Shown: positions 24,998 to 37,346 of the stretch, one piece after another
Numbering within the stretch: the first letter of the stretch is position 1
Layout of the letters: each line of letters starts with the position of its first letter
Assembly (NCBI RefSeq): GCF_014905175.1
Contig: NC_057788.1
Location: 3,348,001-3,412,000 of the forward strand
Direction of reading: 5' to 3'
DNA length: 64,000 nt
From: Aphidius gifuensis
Lineage: Eukaryota; Arthropoda; Insecta; Hymenoptera; Braconidae
Notes under the pieces: model-generated
The model's database searches: none
Told to the model about the DNA's origin: nothing
The model's input: the letters and a program-made list of their open reading frames with translations, nothing else
Made by a program: the position numbers and the translations under genes

Positions 24998-26874
24998 TTA
25001 TTTTTTTTTATCTAAAAATTGCATGTATATAATGACGTAAGTAATAATGGCACCCGCAACCTAAAGAGAGGCAATTATATTATTTTGCAATAATAAGGAT
25101 AAATTATAAAAGATTCATATTTGAAAAACTTACAGTAAGCATAAATTGTCGTGTAATTGAAAAAAAATTCATTCCTGTTAATGCTACTTCATCGGTAGTT
25201 AATTGTTCAAGTAATCGCTTCGTCTGAAAAGAGGAAATTAAATTGCCATTGACATGTAAATTAGAAATAAAATATTAATAATAATAATAATTAAATATTT
25301 TCAAACCTCAAGTGTGTATTTCGATGGTGGACATTGATAAATAAATTGCAATAATTGATTGCTGTGGTAGTTGACTCTCGACATTGAAAAAATGACTGTA
25401 AATGTTATGACAAACACAAATGAAAATGTAATTAAAGGCTCCTGTAAACTTGGACCTCCCGCTCTGTTCAAAACAAAAAATATAACAACATGAATATAAT
25501 ATTTTAATTTAATTATTTATATCAGGTCTATTAATTATTCTTACGAAATGCCAATGAATAAAGTTAAACAAATGTAAAATATATTATGTACACAGGACAA
25601 AACAACTAAAGCTGAAAAATCTTCATCAGTTTTCTTAACAAGATTGCTCAACATACTGTAATTTATTCTTAAATTTTGCCAATAGTTTTCGTGATCAGTT
25701 GACACAACTGAATTCATTACGGAATTATTTAGAAATTTATATCGTTCAGCTAAGCCCACTGACACCTGTTAATAATTATTTAAATTCATTAATCATTTCC
25801 AGAATTTGTATGTAATCTAATAAATACAAACCAAGATGATAAAAAGATCGACAAAGGCCCAAATGAAAGAAGCAAAAAAAACTCCTACTATTGAAAAATG
25901 ATCTACAACTGCATAAAGAACTGTTGGTGACAATAAAATTGATTAAATTGTAATAATAATAATAATATAAAAAATTTTTCATTTGTAATATCTTACGATT
26001 ATCATGAATATATTGAAAATTCGTTGAATACATTTCGAAAAATTCATCCCACCAAATAGTACAAAATTTTAAATCTCTTTTTTTTGAATATTCAAGTCGC
26101 CATAACCAAATATAATGAATGGTTGTACTACCCATCAGAATAAATGTAATTATTTTGAATTTCAATTTAAGTGGTGGATAACCGTAGCTCGAACTCTGTA
26201 ATTGTTTTTCCATTTGCTTCCATATTTGCTGTAATTTAATCCATTTTCGTGGTAATCGAAAAAAAATTAAAAACTTTAGAAAAATTAAACCAAAATGGCC
26301 AACGAGAAGAGTAGAAAGCAATAAACCTAATAGAATCAAGTAAAAATATTTTTTATTGTCAATTGGAAAAAGAAATGTATTATTTACTTACCAATTGTGT
26401 GAGAATTACAGCTATTTAATTGTAACCATGTTGAAATTAAATACAAAAAAGATCTCAAAAATGTTCCTGCCAAAAGAATTAAAATAACAGCAGAGTAAAG
26501 TACTCGAAATGATTTGAAATTGAAATACAATGTTTCAGGATAAATACTATCATTTCCAGACATTGGAAAAAAACCAAATAATTGACTCATTTTAATAATT
26601 GGTTGTATTGCTTGATGAAAAGATTCAGAATTCTTAAAAAACAAATTATAATTTTTTTAAAAGTAATATAATTCTTGTTAATTAATTTATATATTATACA
26701 AAATTTTATTACCTCTACTTCTGAGAATTTGAATAGCCTATTAACCATTTCATCAGTTGAAGAAATCTCAATAAATGGTTTTGGTTTGACAAAAATTTCT
26801 TGATTTGTTGAAAATACTTTAACATTATTAAAAATGTTTTTTTCACGTTGAGATGACGATGTTTCTCTCATCAT
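24998..26874 (-). CDS. Sugar-type gustatory receptor, array copy 4
   Basis: Predicted receptor of 450 residues in eight exons: 26713-26874, 26392-26632, 25997-26326, 25832-25920, 25545-25765, 25307-25463, 25134-25223 and 24998-25060. It starts MMRETSSSQREKNIF. It is shorter than its neighbours by in-frame changes only: one residue near the end of exon 3 (FEMYSTNFQYIHDN), two in exon 6 and a short tail after TYVIIYMQF. Exon 3 and exon 5 are close to those of copies 3 and 5. No inactivating lesion is seen. Confidence 0.88.
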
Positions 26875-27307
26875 ATCTATTAAACTCTTGATAATAAAAT
26901 ATACAAAAGCATTAGTAAACTCGTTTATGTTTATATATTTTTTATTTCAAATTATTTCTAACTTTTTAAATTAATAATACTATATATAGATTGGTCAAAC
27001 ACGATATGAATGATTAAATAATATGATGGACTGACTATAAAGAAAATTAAATTCTATATTGATTCAATTTAATTCTGTTGTTATTATTTATTCATATTTT
27101 AATATCGATACATCTATGCGTAAAAACAAAGAAATATATTAATATAGCTTTTTTTAATAAACGTAAATCAATATACAATGGAGTTTACAATAGTTAATTA
27201 ATAATGATCATAACTTGCAATAGTTACGTCAAATTTGTTCTTGCAAATTATGGAATTCATATACGTTCATTTAATTTTTAATTCCATATATGCGTATGCA
27301 TGTATTT
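26875..27307. other. Array spacer, copies 4-5
   Basis: A 0.43-kb spacer homologous to those 5' of copies 2 and 3. No coding sequence is seen. Confidence 0.5.
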
Positions 27308-29196
27308 TTATGATTTTTTTTTATCTGAAAATTGCATGTAAATAATGACGTAAGTAACAATGGCACCTGCAACCTAAAGAGAAGCAATCATTACCTTGCA
27401 ATATGAATAAATACTTAAAGATATTCATTTGAAAAACTTACAGTAAGCATAAATTGTCGTGTAATTGAAAAAAAATTCATTCCTGTTAATGCTACTTCAT
27501 CGCAAGTTAACTGTTCAAGTAATCGCTTTGTCTGAAAAAGAGAAAATTAAATTGCTATTGACATGTTAATTCAAAATAAAATATTAATAATAATAATAAT
27601 TAAATATTTTCAAACCTCAAGTGTGTATTTTGATGCTGGACATTGATAAATAAATTGCAATAATTGATTGCTGTGATAGTTGACTCTTGACATTGAAAAA
27701 ATGACTATAAATGTTATTACAACCACGAATGAAAATGAAATAAAAGGAATATTTTTGTGTAAACTTGAACCTCCAGATCTGTTTAGAACAAAAAATATAA
27801 CGACATAAATATTATATCTTAATTTAATTATTTATACCTAGTTCTATTGATTATCCTCACGAGATGCCAATGAATAGAATCATACAAATGTAAAACATAT
27901 TGTGTAAACAGGACACAACAACTAATGCTGAAAAAGCTTCATCACTTTTTTTAACAAGATCGCTCAACATACTGTAATTTATTCTTAAATTTTGCCAGTA
28001 TGTTTCGTGATCAGTTGTCACGACTGAATTCATTACAGAATCGTTTAAAAATTTATATCGTTCAGCTAAACCCACTGACACCTGTTAAAAATCATTAAAA
28101 TCAATTCAATTTATTGTCAGAATTGATGTTATGCAAGATATACAAACCAAGATCATGAAAAGGTCGACAAATATCCAAATGAAAGAAGCGAAAAAATCTC
28201 CCACTATTAAAAAATGATCTACAACTGCATAATAAACTGTTGATCACAATAAAGTTGATTAAATTGAAAAAATAATGATATAAAAAATTATAATTTGTCA
28301 TTTTTAATATCTTACAATTATCGTGAATATACTGAAAATTCATTGAGTAATACATATAGTAAAATTCATCCCACCAATTAGTACAAAATTTTAAATTTCT
28401 TTTTTTCGAATATTCATAAATGCGCAACCGAAGATAAAGACAAAATGCACTACCAATTAAAATGAATGTAATTATTTTAAATTTTAATTTAAGTGGTGGA
28501 TAACCGTAGCCCGAATTCTGTAATTGTTTTTCCATTTGCTTCCATATTTGTTGTAACTTAATCCACTTTATGGGTAATCGAAAAAAAATTAAAAATTTGA
28601 GAAAAACTAAACCAAAGTGGCCTGCGAGCAGAGTAGAAATTAATAAACCTAATAAAATCAAGTAAAACCATATTTATTGTCTATTGGAAAAATGAAAATA
28701 TATTGTAATTACTTACCAATTGTGTGAGATCTACAGCTATTTATTTGTAACCATGTTAACATTAAATACAAAAAAGATCTCAAAAATAATCCTGCCAAAA
28801 GAATTAAAATAACAACAGAGTAAAGTACTCGAAATGACTTAAAATTGTAAAACAATTTTTCGGAATGATTACTATCATTTCCAGACACAGGAAATAAACC
28901 AAATAATTGACTGATTTTAATAATTGGTTGAATTGCTCGATGAAAAGATTCAGGATTCTTAAACAAATAAATACAATTTTTTTTAAACTATAATTCTTTT
29001 TATCTATTATAAAAAATATTATTACCTCTGATTCTCTGAGTTCAAATAGTTTATTAATCTTTTTATCAGCCAAGGAAATTTCAATAAATGGTTTAGGTTG
29101 TACAAAAATTTTTCGATTTGTAGAAAATACTTCAACATTATTATCGAAATTAAAGATTTCTTTTTTACGTTCAGATGACGACGTTCCTTTCATCAT
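27308..29196 (-). CDS. Sugar-type gustatory receptor, array copy 5
   Basis: Predicted receptor of 457 residues in eight exons: 29026-29196, 28717-28957, 28316-28648, 28148-28236, 27861-28081, 27616-27778, 27442-27531 and 27308-27373. The start is MMKGTSSSERKKEIF (the second Met is equally possible). Exon 2 reads FHRAIQPIIKISQLFGLFPV and has diverged at NDSNHSEKLFYNF. The exon 3 loop (FCLYLRLRIYEYSKKRN) differs from copies 2-4, whereas the preceding LQNSGYGYPPLKLKFK stretch is shared with copy 2. It ends TYVIIYMQF and SDKKKS. The reading frame is intact. Confidence 0.88.
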
Positions 29197-29614
29197 ATCT
29201 TTTTAAGACTTGACATTAAAATATACATATACAAAACCATTAGAAAATTAATCCATGCGTTTATTGATTTTGAATTTTCAAGTATTTCTAATGCATCAAT
29301 TTAATAACATACTACGGTTTGATCAAACACCATATAAATAATTAAATTAATTTATAAAATGACTATAAAGAAAATTCAGTTCTTTATTGATTCAATCTAT
29401 TTTATTTTTTTTATTTTATATTTTCATATGAATACAACTTTACACCTATATAAAATAAATATTTATTATTTTTTTTCAACACATTGTTTTTCCAAAAAAA
29501 TTAAATTATTATAACTGAGGTAACTTATGTTGGTTGATAAAATATTTATTTAAAAAAAAAAAATAAAATAAAAAAACAATATATACTATTACTGAAAACT
29601 TTTCAATATTGTAA
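29197..29614. other. Array spacer, copies 5-6
   Basis: A 0.42-kb spacer, less similar to the other spacers of this subgroup and ending in an A-rich run near 29550-29580. No coding sequence is seen. Confidence 0.45.
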
Positions 29615-31517
29615 TTATGAATGTTTTTTCTTTGAAACTTGAAGGAAAAATATTTCGTAAGTGATGATGGCACTAGCAACCTAAAAAATATTAATAAACA
29701 TTTGTTTAAATCAAATAAATATTAACTTATTAAAAAATAAATAATTTCAAACTCACAGTCAGCATAAATTGTCTTGTAATGGAAAAAAAATTCATTCCTG
29801 TTAGTACTATCTCATCATCAGCAAGTTGATCCTGTAATCGTTTTGTCTAATGTAAAAGAAAATATGTTTTATTATTGACTATTAAAAAAATATAATTATC
29901 AAATTCATTATCAAAATAATAAAAAATATTTTAAACCTCAAGATTATATTTTGATACTGGACATTTATAAACGAATGGCAATATTTTTTTGCTGTGATAG
30001 TTGACTCTTGACAGTGAAAACATAACAGCAATCATTCTTCCAATGATAAATAAAAATGAAAACAATGGTTGAAGTCTTTCGAAAGATAAATTTTCAAATC
30101 TAAAAATAATCATAAATAAAGTATTATGCATATTACCCATCGATTAATTTTTTTGAATTATTTAAATTTGTTTTTTTACGATATTCCCATGAGTAGAGTT
30201 ACACAAATGTACAAAAGATTGTGTGCAAAGGATATAAAAATTAATGGTGAAATAATATCATCTGTTTTTTTTACAAGTTTACTCAATATACTGTAATTTA
30301 TTCTCAAATTTTGCCAATATTTTTCATGATCAATTGCCACAGCTGAATTTGTAACATAATTATTTAAAATTATATATCTTTCGGCTAAACCCACTGAAAC
30401 CTGTTGAAAGTTATTAAAATTGATTAAATTTATTGTTAGGATTGATGTTTTTTAAGAAATACAAACCAAGATGATAAGAATATCTGTAAAATTCCAAAGA
30501 AAACGAGCGAAAAATGTTCCAATAATCAAAAAATGATCTCCAATTGCAAAAAAAGCTGTTGACAATTTTTTAAAGACAAATTTTATCAATTATTAAACAA
30601 TTATTTTACATTTTTACAATTTCTTTACTTGTTCTTACGATTATTGTGAATATAAGAATAATTCATAGTATAATGCATATCGAAAAATTCATCCCACCAA
30701 GTGTGACACTCAATCTTCAGATTTTTTTTCTTCAAAAGTTCAAAAATAATCCACCAACAGTGATGAACCGTGCCAAGACCAATCATAACAAAAAAAATAA
30801 TTTTAAATTTTGTTTTAAGTAATGGATAATCATAACACAAATTTTGAAATTCTTTTTCCATTTTTTTCCATTCTTTTTGTAATTTATTCCACTTGATTGA
30901 TATTCGAAAAAATATCAAAAAGTGAACGCAAATTAGAGCAAAGTAATTTGTCATTATCATAGAAAGAATAATACCTAGTAAATTACAAAAAAATAATATT
31001 ATTTAAATTGATATAAATTAAAAATAATATAATAATTTTATTTACCATGTGAACTGAAAGAACAGTTATTTAATTTTAACTTTGTCGCAATTAAAAATCC
31101 CAATGATCGTAATAATAATAAAACAAAAAGAATTAAAACAAAAAAAGTGTAAAATATTTTAAATGATTGTTTGTTTATATTTTTTGAATTAGCAATATTA
31201 TTTTTTGATATTATAAATAAACCAAATATTTGACTGATAGCAATAATTGGTCGTATTGCTTGATCAAAAGATTCAGGATTCTATAAAAGAAAAAAAATGA
31301 AATTGAAAATTAGGGGTAAAAATTTTTGGATAAAAAAATATATCATTACCTCTGACACTGAAAATTGAGATGGTTCATTTGTCTCGTCATTATCAGGCAA
31401 TGATTCAATAAATAATTTTGGCTGTAAAATTACATCTTGCTTTGTAAAATATATAGTAACATTATTATCAGATGGAGAAATTTTTCTTTTTTTTTTAGCT
31501 GATGTTACTCGCAACAT
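29615..31517 (-). CDS. Sugar-type gustatory receptor, array copy 6 (divergent member of the 2-6 subgroup)
   Basis: Predicted receptor of 455 residues in eight exons: 31350-31517, 31046-31280, 30639-30974, 30467-30555, 30180-30400, 29937-30099, 29757-29846 and 29615-29680. The start at MLRVTSAKKKRK aligns with copies 2-5; an upstream in-frame Met exists at 31595. It has the same fused third exon as copies 2-5 but is clearly diverged (exon 2: FDQAIRPIIAISQIFGLFII). The C-terminal signature reads TYEIFFLQV, with Val replacing the normally invariant Phe of the TY-QF motif. It keeps YEI where copies 2-5 have YVI, so it is probably the earliest branch of this subgroup. Confidence 0.86.
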
Positions 31518-32559
31518 GTCGATGAAGAAAATATATGTACAATTAATATAGAAACATATACAAGTATATTGAAGATGTTTATCAATAAATTTCATTATCG
31601 ATTGAATAATAAATACATCAAATATTATAAAAATAATAATTGGATAATATAGAAATTGAATTAAAATTAAAAATTCATTTTCATTAACTTGAATTTGTAT
31701 TATGTTTTTTATTATTATACGAATGCGGGATTATAGATAATTATCGTGACTTTTAATTTATTATTTATGGAAAATGAATTATTATAATAGGTCCTAGTAA
31801 TAGATATAAAAATTTCTTGTAAAAAAGTTTTAAAATATATTTTTAAAAGAAACGATAGATTTTGTTATCTAAAAAAAAAATTCCAATGCAACATATAATT
31901 ATTTATTCAATTATTTATTAATTAAATCATTTATTTATTTATTTTAATATTATAATAACAACAAAATAAAAATAGTTTTATAATTTTTAAAGTTTATTTT
32001 CTAGAATTTTTATTTTTTTTTCAATTTTTTATTTCAATTACAATAGTTTTATTTTCTTTTTTCCTGAGATTGTGGTTTTATTATTTTAACAATATTTAAA
32101 TAATATTATAATAAAAGTTTGAATGCCCAGTTTTAAATATTTTTATTTTTCATATAATTTATAGTTTGCCGAGACTTGAAAATCATTATATTATTTTATT
32201 AAAAAAATTATTTCTTTGTCAATGAAATTCATTTGATTCGTTCATTAATAATATTTTCAATGTTTTTTTTTTATTTTATTATGAAAAAGAAAAACACGTT
32301 TATCATTCAGTGTCTGATATTGTTAGAAAAATAACACAGTCATCAAAAAAAAAAATAAATAAATAAAACAATGAATATAATTCAAGTATTTTTGATATTT
32401 TAACAAAAGCCATATTTTATCAAAAAAAAAAAGAAAAAAAAATATTATAAATGTTTAATTGATACGTTATCATCAACTTGTTTTTCTCCTATTGATAGAA
32501 AAATTAATTTTAATTATTTACTATTTAATGAAAAATTCACATAATTAATGAGAAATTTA
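31518..32559. other. Spacer between the two receptor subgroups
   Basis: At 1.0 kb this is about twice the usual spacer and marks the change from the copy 2-6 gene layout to the copy 7-14 layout. It is A/T homopolymer-rich, and no gene or mobile element is recognised. Confidence 0.45.
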
Positions 32560-34416
32560 TTAAATTTTTTTAGCCTTTGAAAATTGCAGTAAAATAATTT
32601 CATAAGTAAAAATAGCACCAGCAACCTGAATAAATATCTTATTTATTAATCAATAAATTCAATTATATTTATATAAAACTTACAGTAAGAATAAAGCCTT
32701 TTGTAATTGAAAAAAATGACATTCCAGTAAGTGCAATTTCATCACTTGTTAATTGACACTGTAGACGATAAGTCTGTAAAAAAATTGAATATAAAATTCT
32801 ATATAAATTATTATAATGAAATTAAATTTTAATAAAAACCTCATTGTTATATTTTGAGCGAGGACATTGATAAATAATTGGTAGAATATTTTTACTGTGA
32901 TCATTAATTTTAGCTGCTGAAAATAAAACACCAATTGTTCTCATCACGATAAATACAAATGAAAAAGGACGATAAATTTTTACAATATCCGACTCATTAG
33001 AATCACTGAGTCTAAAAATTAAAATATACAAAATTATTACTGGATTTATTGAATATATAAAAAATTATTTTTATTCTTACGAAACTCCAATAAATAATTG
33101 CAAACAAATGAAGAAAAAATTATGTCCAATTGATAAAAATATTAATGGTGATAACACATTGTCTGTTTCTTTGACTAAATTACTTAAAATGCTGTAATTA
33201 ATTCTCAATTGATTCCAATAATTTTCATGATTATTAAATGTACTTGAAGCTATTGCAAATTTATTTAGATGTTTGTATCTTTCAGCAAGACCCAAGGACA
33301 CCAGTATTATAAAAATATCAGTAAAATTCCAAATATAGGCTGGATAAATACCAGAAATCAATAAAAAATATTCCTCCAAGCCAATTGAAACTATATCGTT
33401 TATTTTACAAAAAATTAACAAATTATAAAATTATTAATGTTATGAATTTTTTTTTGCTTATAATATGACTTACAATTATTTGAAAAAAAATCGTCACTTA
33501 TTGATTCATTGGTTTTATTCTTCAATAAATCACATAATTTCTGTTTTTTATATTTCTGAATGTTCCACCACGTATGATCGATGATATAACAAATTATCAT
33601 GATTATAAAAATTGTGTTAAATTTCCATCGAAGCTTCAGACCATTGTTTCTATCAAAACTAGACAAAAAAATTAATTAAAAATCCATAGAAAAATTACTG
33701 TATCGAAATAAATTGAAACCTGTTCAACTGTTTTTCCATTGAATCCCATTTTTTTTGAAGACTTATCCATTTTCGTGGTAGATAAAAAAATATTAAAAAT
33801 TGTAAAAAAACAGCTACATAAAATATTGCGTCAAAAAATGCATTTATTTTATCTGAAAATATAATAAATTGTAAATTTTTTCTAAATGAAAAATCATTTG
33901 GTAATTGTACAATATGACTTACCTTTATTTTTTGAATAACAATCATTTTTATTTATCATTGTATTGAACAAGAACAATATTTTGTTATTAACAAATGCAA
34001 ATAAAATTATCAAAACAATAAATGAATAAAATGTTTTGAATGATTTAACATTGAAATTTAGTGTTTTTGAATTTTTACTGGAACCGCGTGTTATTGGAAA
34101 TATTCCAAATAATTGACTTATCATGATGATTGGCATTATAGCCTTGTAAAAACATTCTGGATTCTGTGAAAAAAATCTTTTATTTTATTTTTATGATATA
34201 TAAATATTTATTTAAAAAAATTCTTACATCAAATTTATTAAATTGCAATTGAAATTGATTTTTTCGAAATGGTGATAGTAAATTTCTAGATTGCACAATT
34301 GTCTTTTGATTTTGAAATAACATTATCGATTGTCCAGCTGATTTATTTTCTGTTAAAAAAAGAGTATTTGATAATTGAGTATTGAGATTTGATGGTGCTA
34401 CTTCTAGTATTGCCAT
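32560..34416 (-). CDS. Sugar-type gustatory receptor, array copy 7
   Basis: Predicted receptor of 461 residues in eight exons: 34228-34416, 33923-34163, 33720-33852, 33474-33658, 33081-33390, 32840-33011, 32684-32773 and 32560-32625. This is the first copy with the alternative layout: exons 3 and 4 are separate and the FTDIFIILVSLGLAERYKHL region is continuous. Exon 1 (MAILEVAPSNLNTQ) is unlike any other copy. Exon 2 reads FYKAIMPIIMISQLFGIFPI, which it shares nearly exactly with copy 10. It ends FFSITKGFILT, then TYEIILLQF and SKAKKI. A longer start, 15 bp upstream at MFQLN, is possible. No lesion is seen. Confidence 0.87.
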
Positions 34417-34867
34417 GTTTAACTGAAACAATGTTGAATTTATTTATTGTAGAAATCGAAAGAAAATAAATAAACAGGAAGGAAAATAAATTTTGATAAA
34501 GCGAAATAAGAAAATTTTTATTTGATGTTGTTTATTAGATGTTTATAAATTCTCTGTGTCAATAATAGTTCAATCGATTTATCATTTTAACAAAGGAAAA
34601 TTCAACGAAATAATTAATAAGTTGTATTGATAAAAATCTGAACTGGAATAACAATTTAATCGACACGTGTGTGATGGACAAGTTGATGATTTTTTAATTT
34701 TTATATTTAATCAAATATCATCATCACGTGCGTCAATAATTTGACTAAATAATTCATAAATTAAAATTCATTATTATCAAGCTAAATAGAGGTACAAAAT
34801 TTAGCAAGTGATTCAAAATAATTCAAGTAATTTTTTACAAATGAAAATTCAATTACTTGGATATTTT
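34417..34867. other. Array spacer, copies 7-8
   Basis: A 0.45-kb spacer without coding sequence. It does not contain the conserved 5' block found upstream of copies 8, 9 and 11-14. Confidence 0.45.
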
Positions 34868-36730
34868 TTAAAATTGCAAAAGAATAATCTCATAAGTTAC
34901 AATAGCGCCAGCAACCTAAAAAGAAAACTCAATATTAACTATAAAATATAATTGAAAATTATTTGATTATTATCAAGTAATAAGTTGAGCTATTACTTTG
35001 AGTATTGAATTTCGTGTTATTGAAAAAAATGACATTCCAGTAAGTGCAACTTCGTCACTTGTTAATTGACACTGTAGACGATAAGTCTGTAAATTGAATA
35101 TTAAATTGTATTTTATAAATTATTATATTATTATAATGAAATTTAAATTTAATAAAAACCTCGTTGTTATATTTTGAGCGAGGACATTGATAAATAATTT
35201 GTAGAATATCTTTACTGTGATCGTTTATCCTCGCAATTGAATATAAAACTCCAAATGTTCTAATCACGATAAACAAGAATGCAACAATAGTGTAGCCTTT
35301 CGAAATATTGAAAATATTCAAATCATCAAGTCTAAAAATAAAATGATAAATACCAGGGGTTAATAAAAAATTGTATATATATTTATAAAATATTATTCTT
35401 ACGAAATTCCAATCAATAATTGAAGGCAAATGAAGAAAAAGTTATGACCACATGTTATAAATATTAATGGTGATAATACATTGTCTGTTTCTTTGACTAA
35501 ATCACTCAAAATATTGTAGTTAGTTCTTATTTGATTCCAGTAATTTTCATGATTACTACATGTACTTGAAGCTATTGCAAATTTATTTAGATGCTTGTAT
35601 CTTTCTGTGAGACCAACAGACACCAGGATGATAAAAATATCAGAAAAATTCCAAACGAAAGCAATGTATAACTCGACAGTCATCAAAAAATGGTTTTGCA
35701 AATTACTGGTAGCTGTTGTTAATTTAATAAATTAAATAAATAATAGTGTTAATGCTCAACTATTTTTATTTCATCTCAATCGTAACTTACATTTATTCGA
35801 ACTGTTTACATCAACCCAAAGTGCATCACAAAATTTGTCATTCTCTTTTGGAGTTTGGGTATTTATACTCCACCACGTATGCTCGATGATAAACATAATT
35901 AACATTATCAAAGATATTGTGTTGAACTTTCGACTTAATTTTGGAGGATCTTGATTTGATCTGTAAAAATTAAAGTATTATATTGTAATTTTTATTTTGA
36001 TTAACAGGTAAACTAACTTGTTCAACTTTTTTTCCATATCGTCCCATTTAATTTGAAGGTCAATCCATTTTCGAGGTGTCATAAAGAAAAATAAACACTG
36101 AAGAAAAATAGATCCATAAAATGTTGTGCTGAATCCCGCACCAATAATACCTGAAATTATATTTGAAAAATATAAAAAAATTTAAAAGGTAATGAAGTAT
36201 ATTTTACCTTCAGTGTCAAAAGAGCATCCATCAACATTAGTAAGAGTTTCAAACAAGATAATAACACTTTTAAAGGCTAAATAAAAAATAGCCATTAGTA
36301 CTATTATAGAGTAAAATGTTTTGAATGATTTAAAATTGTAATTTAGCATTTTTGGATTTTTATTGGAGACTCTTGATATTGGAAATATTCCGAACAATTG
36401 ACTGAATATTAAAACTGGAATTGATGATCTATGAAAACATTCTGGATTCTGTATATAAACAAAAAAAAAAATATTATTAAAAACAAAAAACTAATATTCC
36501 ATATACAATTTCAGTTTTTCAGTTTTTATTATATTTATAAAATATAATAATTAAAAAAAAAAAAAAAAACTCACATTAAATTCAGTAATTAGAGGATGCA
36601 CTTGATTTATTTGACATCTTGCTTGTACAATTACTTCAGGATTTTGTGGTAATATATCTGCACTATTGACTGATTTTATGTCAATTAAATTTTGTATATC
36701 TGATGATGATTTTTGTATAATTCCATCCAT
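34868..36730 (-). CDS. Sugar-type gustatory receptor, array copy 8 (short termini)
   Basis: Predicted receptor of 439 residues, the shortest copy, in eight exons: 36575-36730, 36208-36448, 36018-36150, 35791-35960, 35403-35712, 35160-35331, 34997-35086 and 34868-34915. Exon 1 starts MDGIIQKSSSDIQN and lacks nine residues relative to copies 9 and 11-14, including the RKLLSTP segment. The last exon stops directly after TYEIILLQF, with no tail. Exon 2 carries FHRSSIPVLIFSQLFGIFPI. Both shortenings are in frame and the core is intact. An in-frame Met three codons upstream (MYNMDG) is an alternative start. Confidence 0.87.
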
Positions 36731-37346
36731 GTTATACAAATAGTAAAATCAACAATCATATTTTATTTTTATACTCAAATATATTATCATTCATTTGTCA
36801 TCATGAACATACTAAAATACCATTATTAAAACACCGCTTTGAATTGACATTTGCTTTATTTTATTTATTACAATGAAAGTTTGATAAACAATATTATAAT
36901 TTAAAAAGAAAAACAATTCAATAAGGGTAACTCATATTTAATAAATTATGTATATAGACAAAAAGTTACGAGTGTATATAAATATGTTATCAAGATCTTT
37001 TTATTCTTTTTCATTACATGTAAGTACCCATGAATTTTTAATGATTTATTTGTTTGTTAGTAAATGTAGTGAATTAAATTATTGAAACCAGAAGAGATCA
37101 GAATAAAATGTGAAAATAGAGTATCGAAACTGAAAATAATAAAAGAAGATCGAAACAATAATAATTATTAATTTTTAACAGAATAAATAAAAGTAAGACA
37201 CAATATGAGGACACATTTCTAAACACTTGATATCCACATGGTATCCATAAACTAAAAACCGAATATTCTTTTTTCATAATTATTCATTCCTGATAATAAA
37301 CGAAAAAAATATATAAATATGTATATATTATTATTTATTATAATAC
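36731..37346. other. Array spacer, copies 8-9
   Basis: A 0.62-kb spacer. It holds the shared upstream block of the young subgroup at about 36940-37060 and the 3' flank of copy 9. Confidence 0.5.
36940..37060 (-). promoter_or_regulatory. Conserved upstream block, candidate core promoter (copy 8; repeated at five other copies)
   Basis: About 200 bp upstream of the start codon a tract of roughly 100 bp is nearly the same in six receptor genes: copy 8 here, copy 9 (39475-39590), copy 11 (44935-45045), copy 12 (50320-50430), copy 13 (56205-56310) and copy 14 (58920-59020). In gene orientation it contains a TATATTTATATAC stretch between AAAGATCTTGATAA-like and GTAACTTTTTGTC-like flanks. It is absent from copies 7 and 10. 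The TATA-like run makes a core promoter plausible, but simple co-duplication of flanking DNA explains the similarity equally well. Confidence 0.45.
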
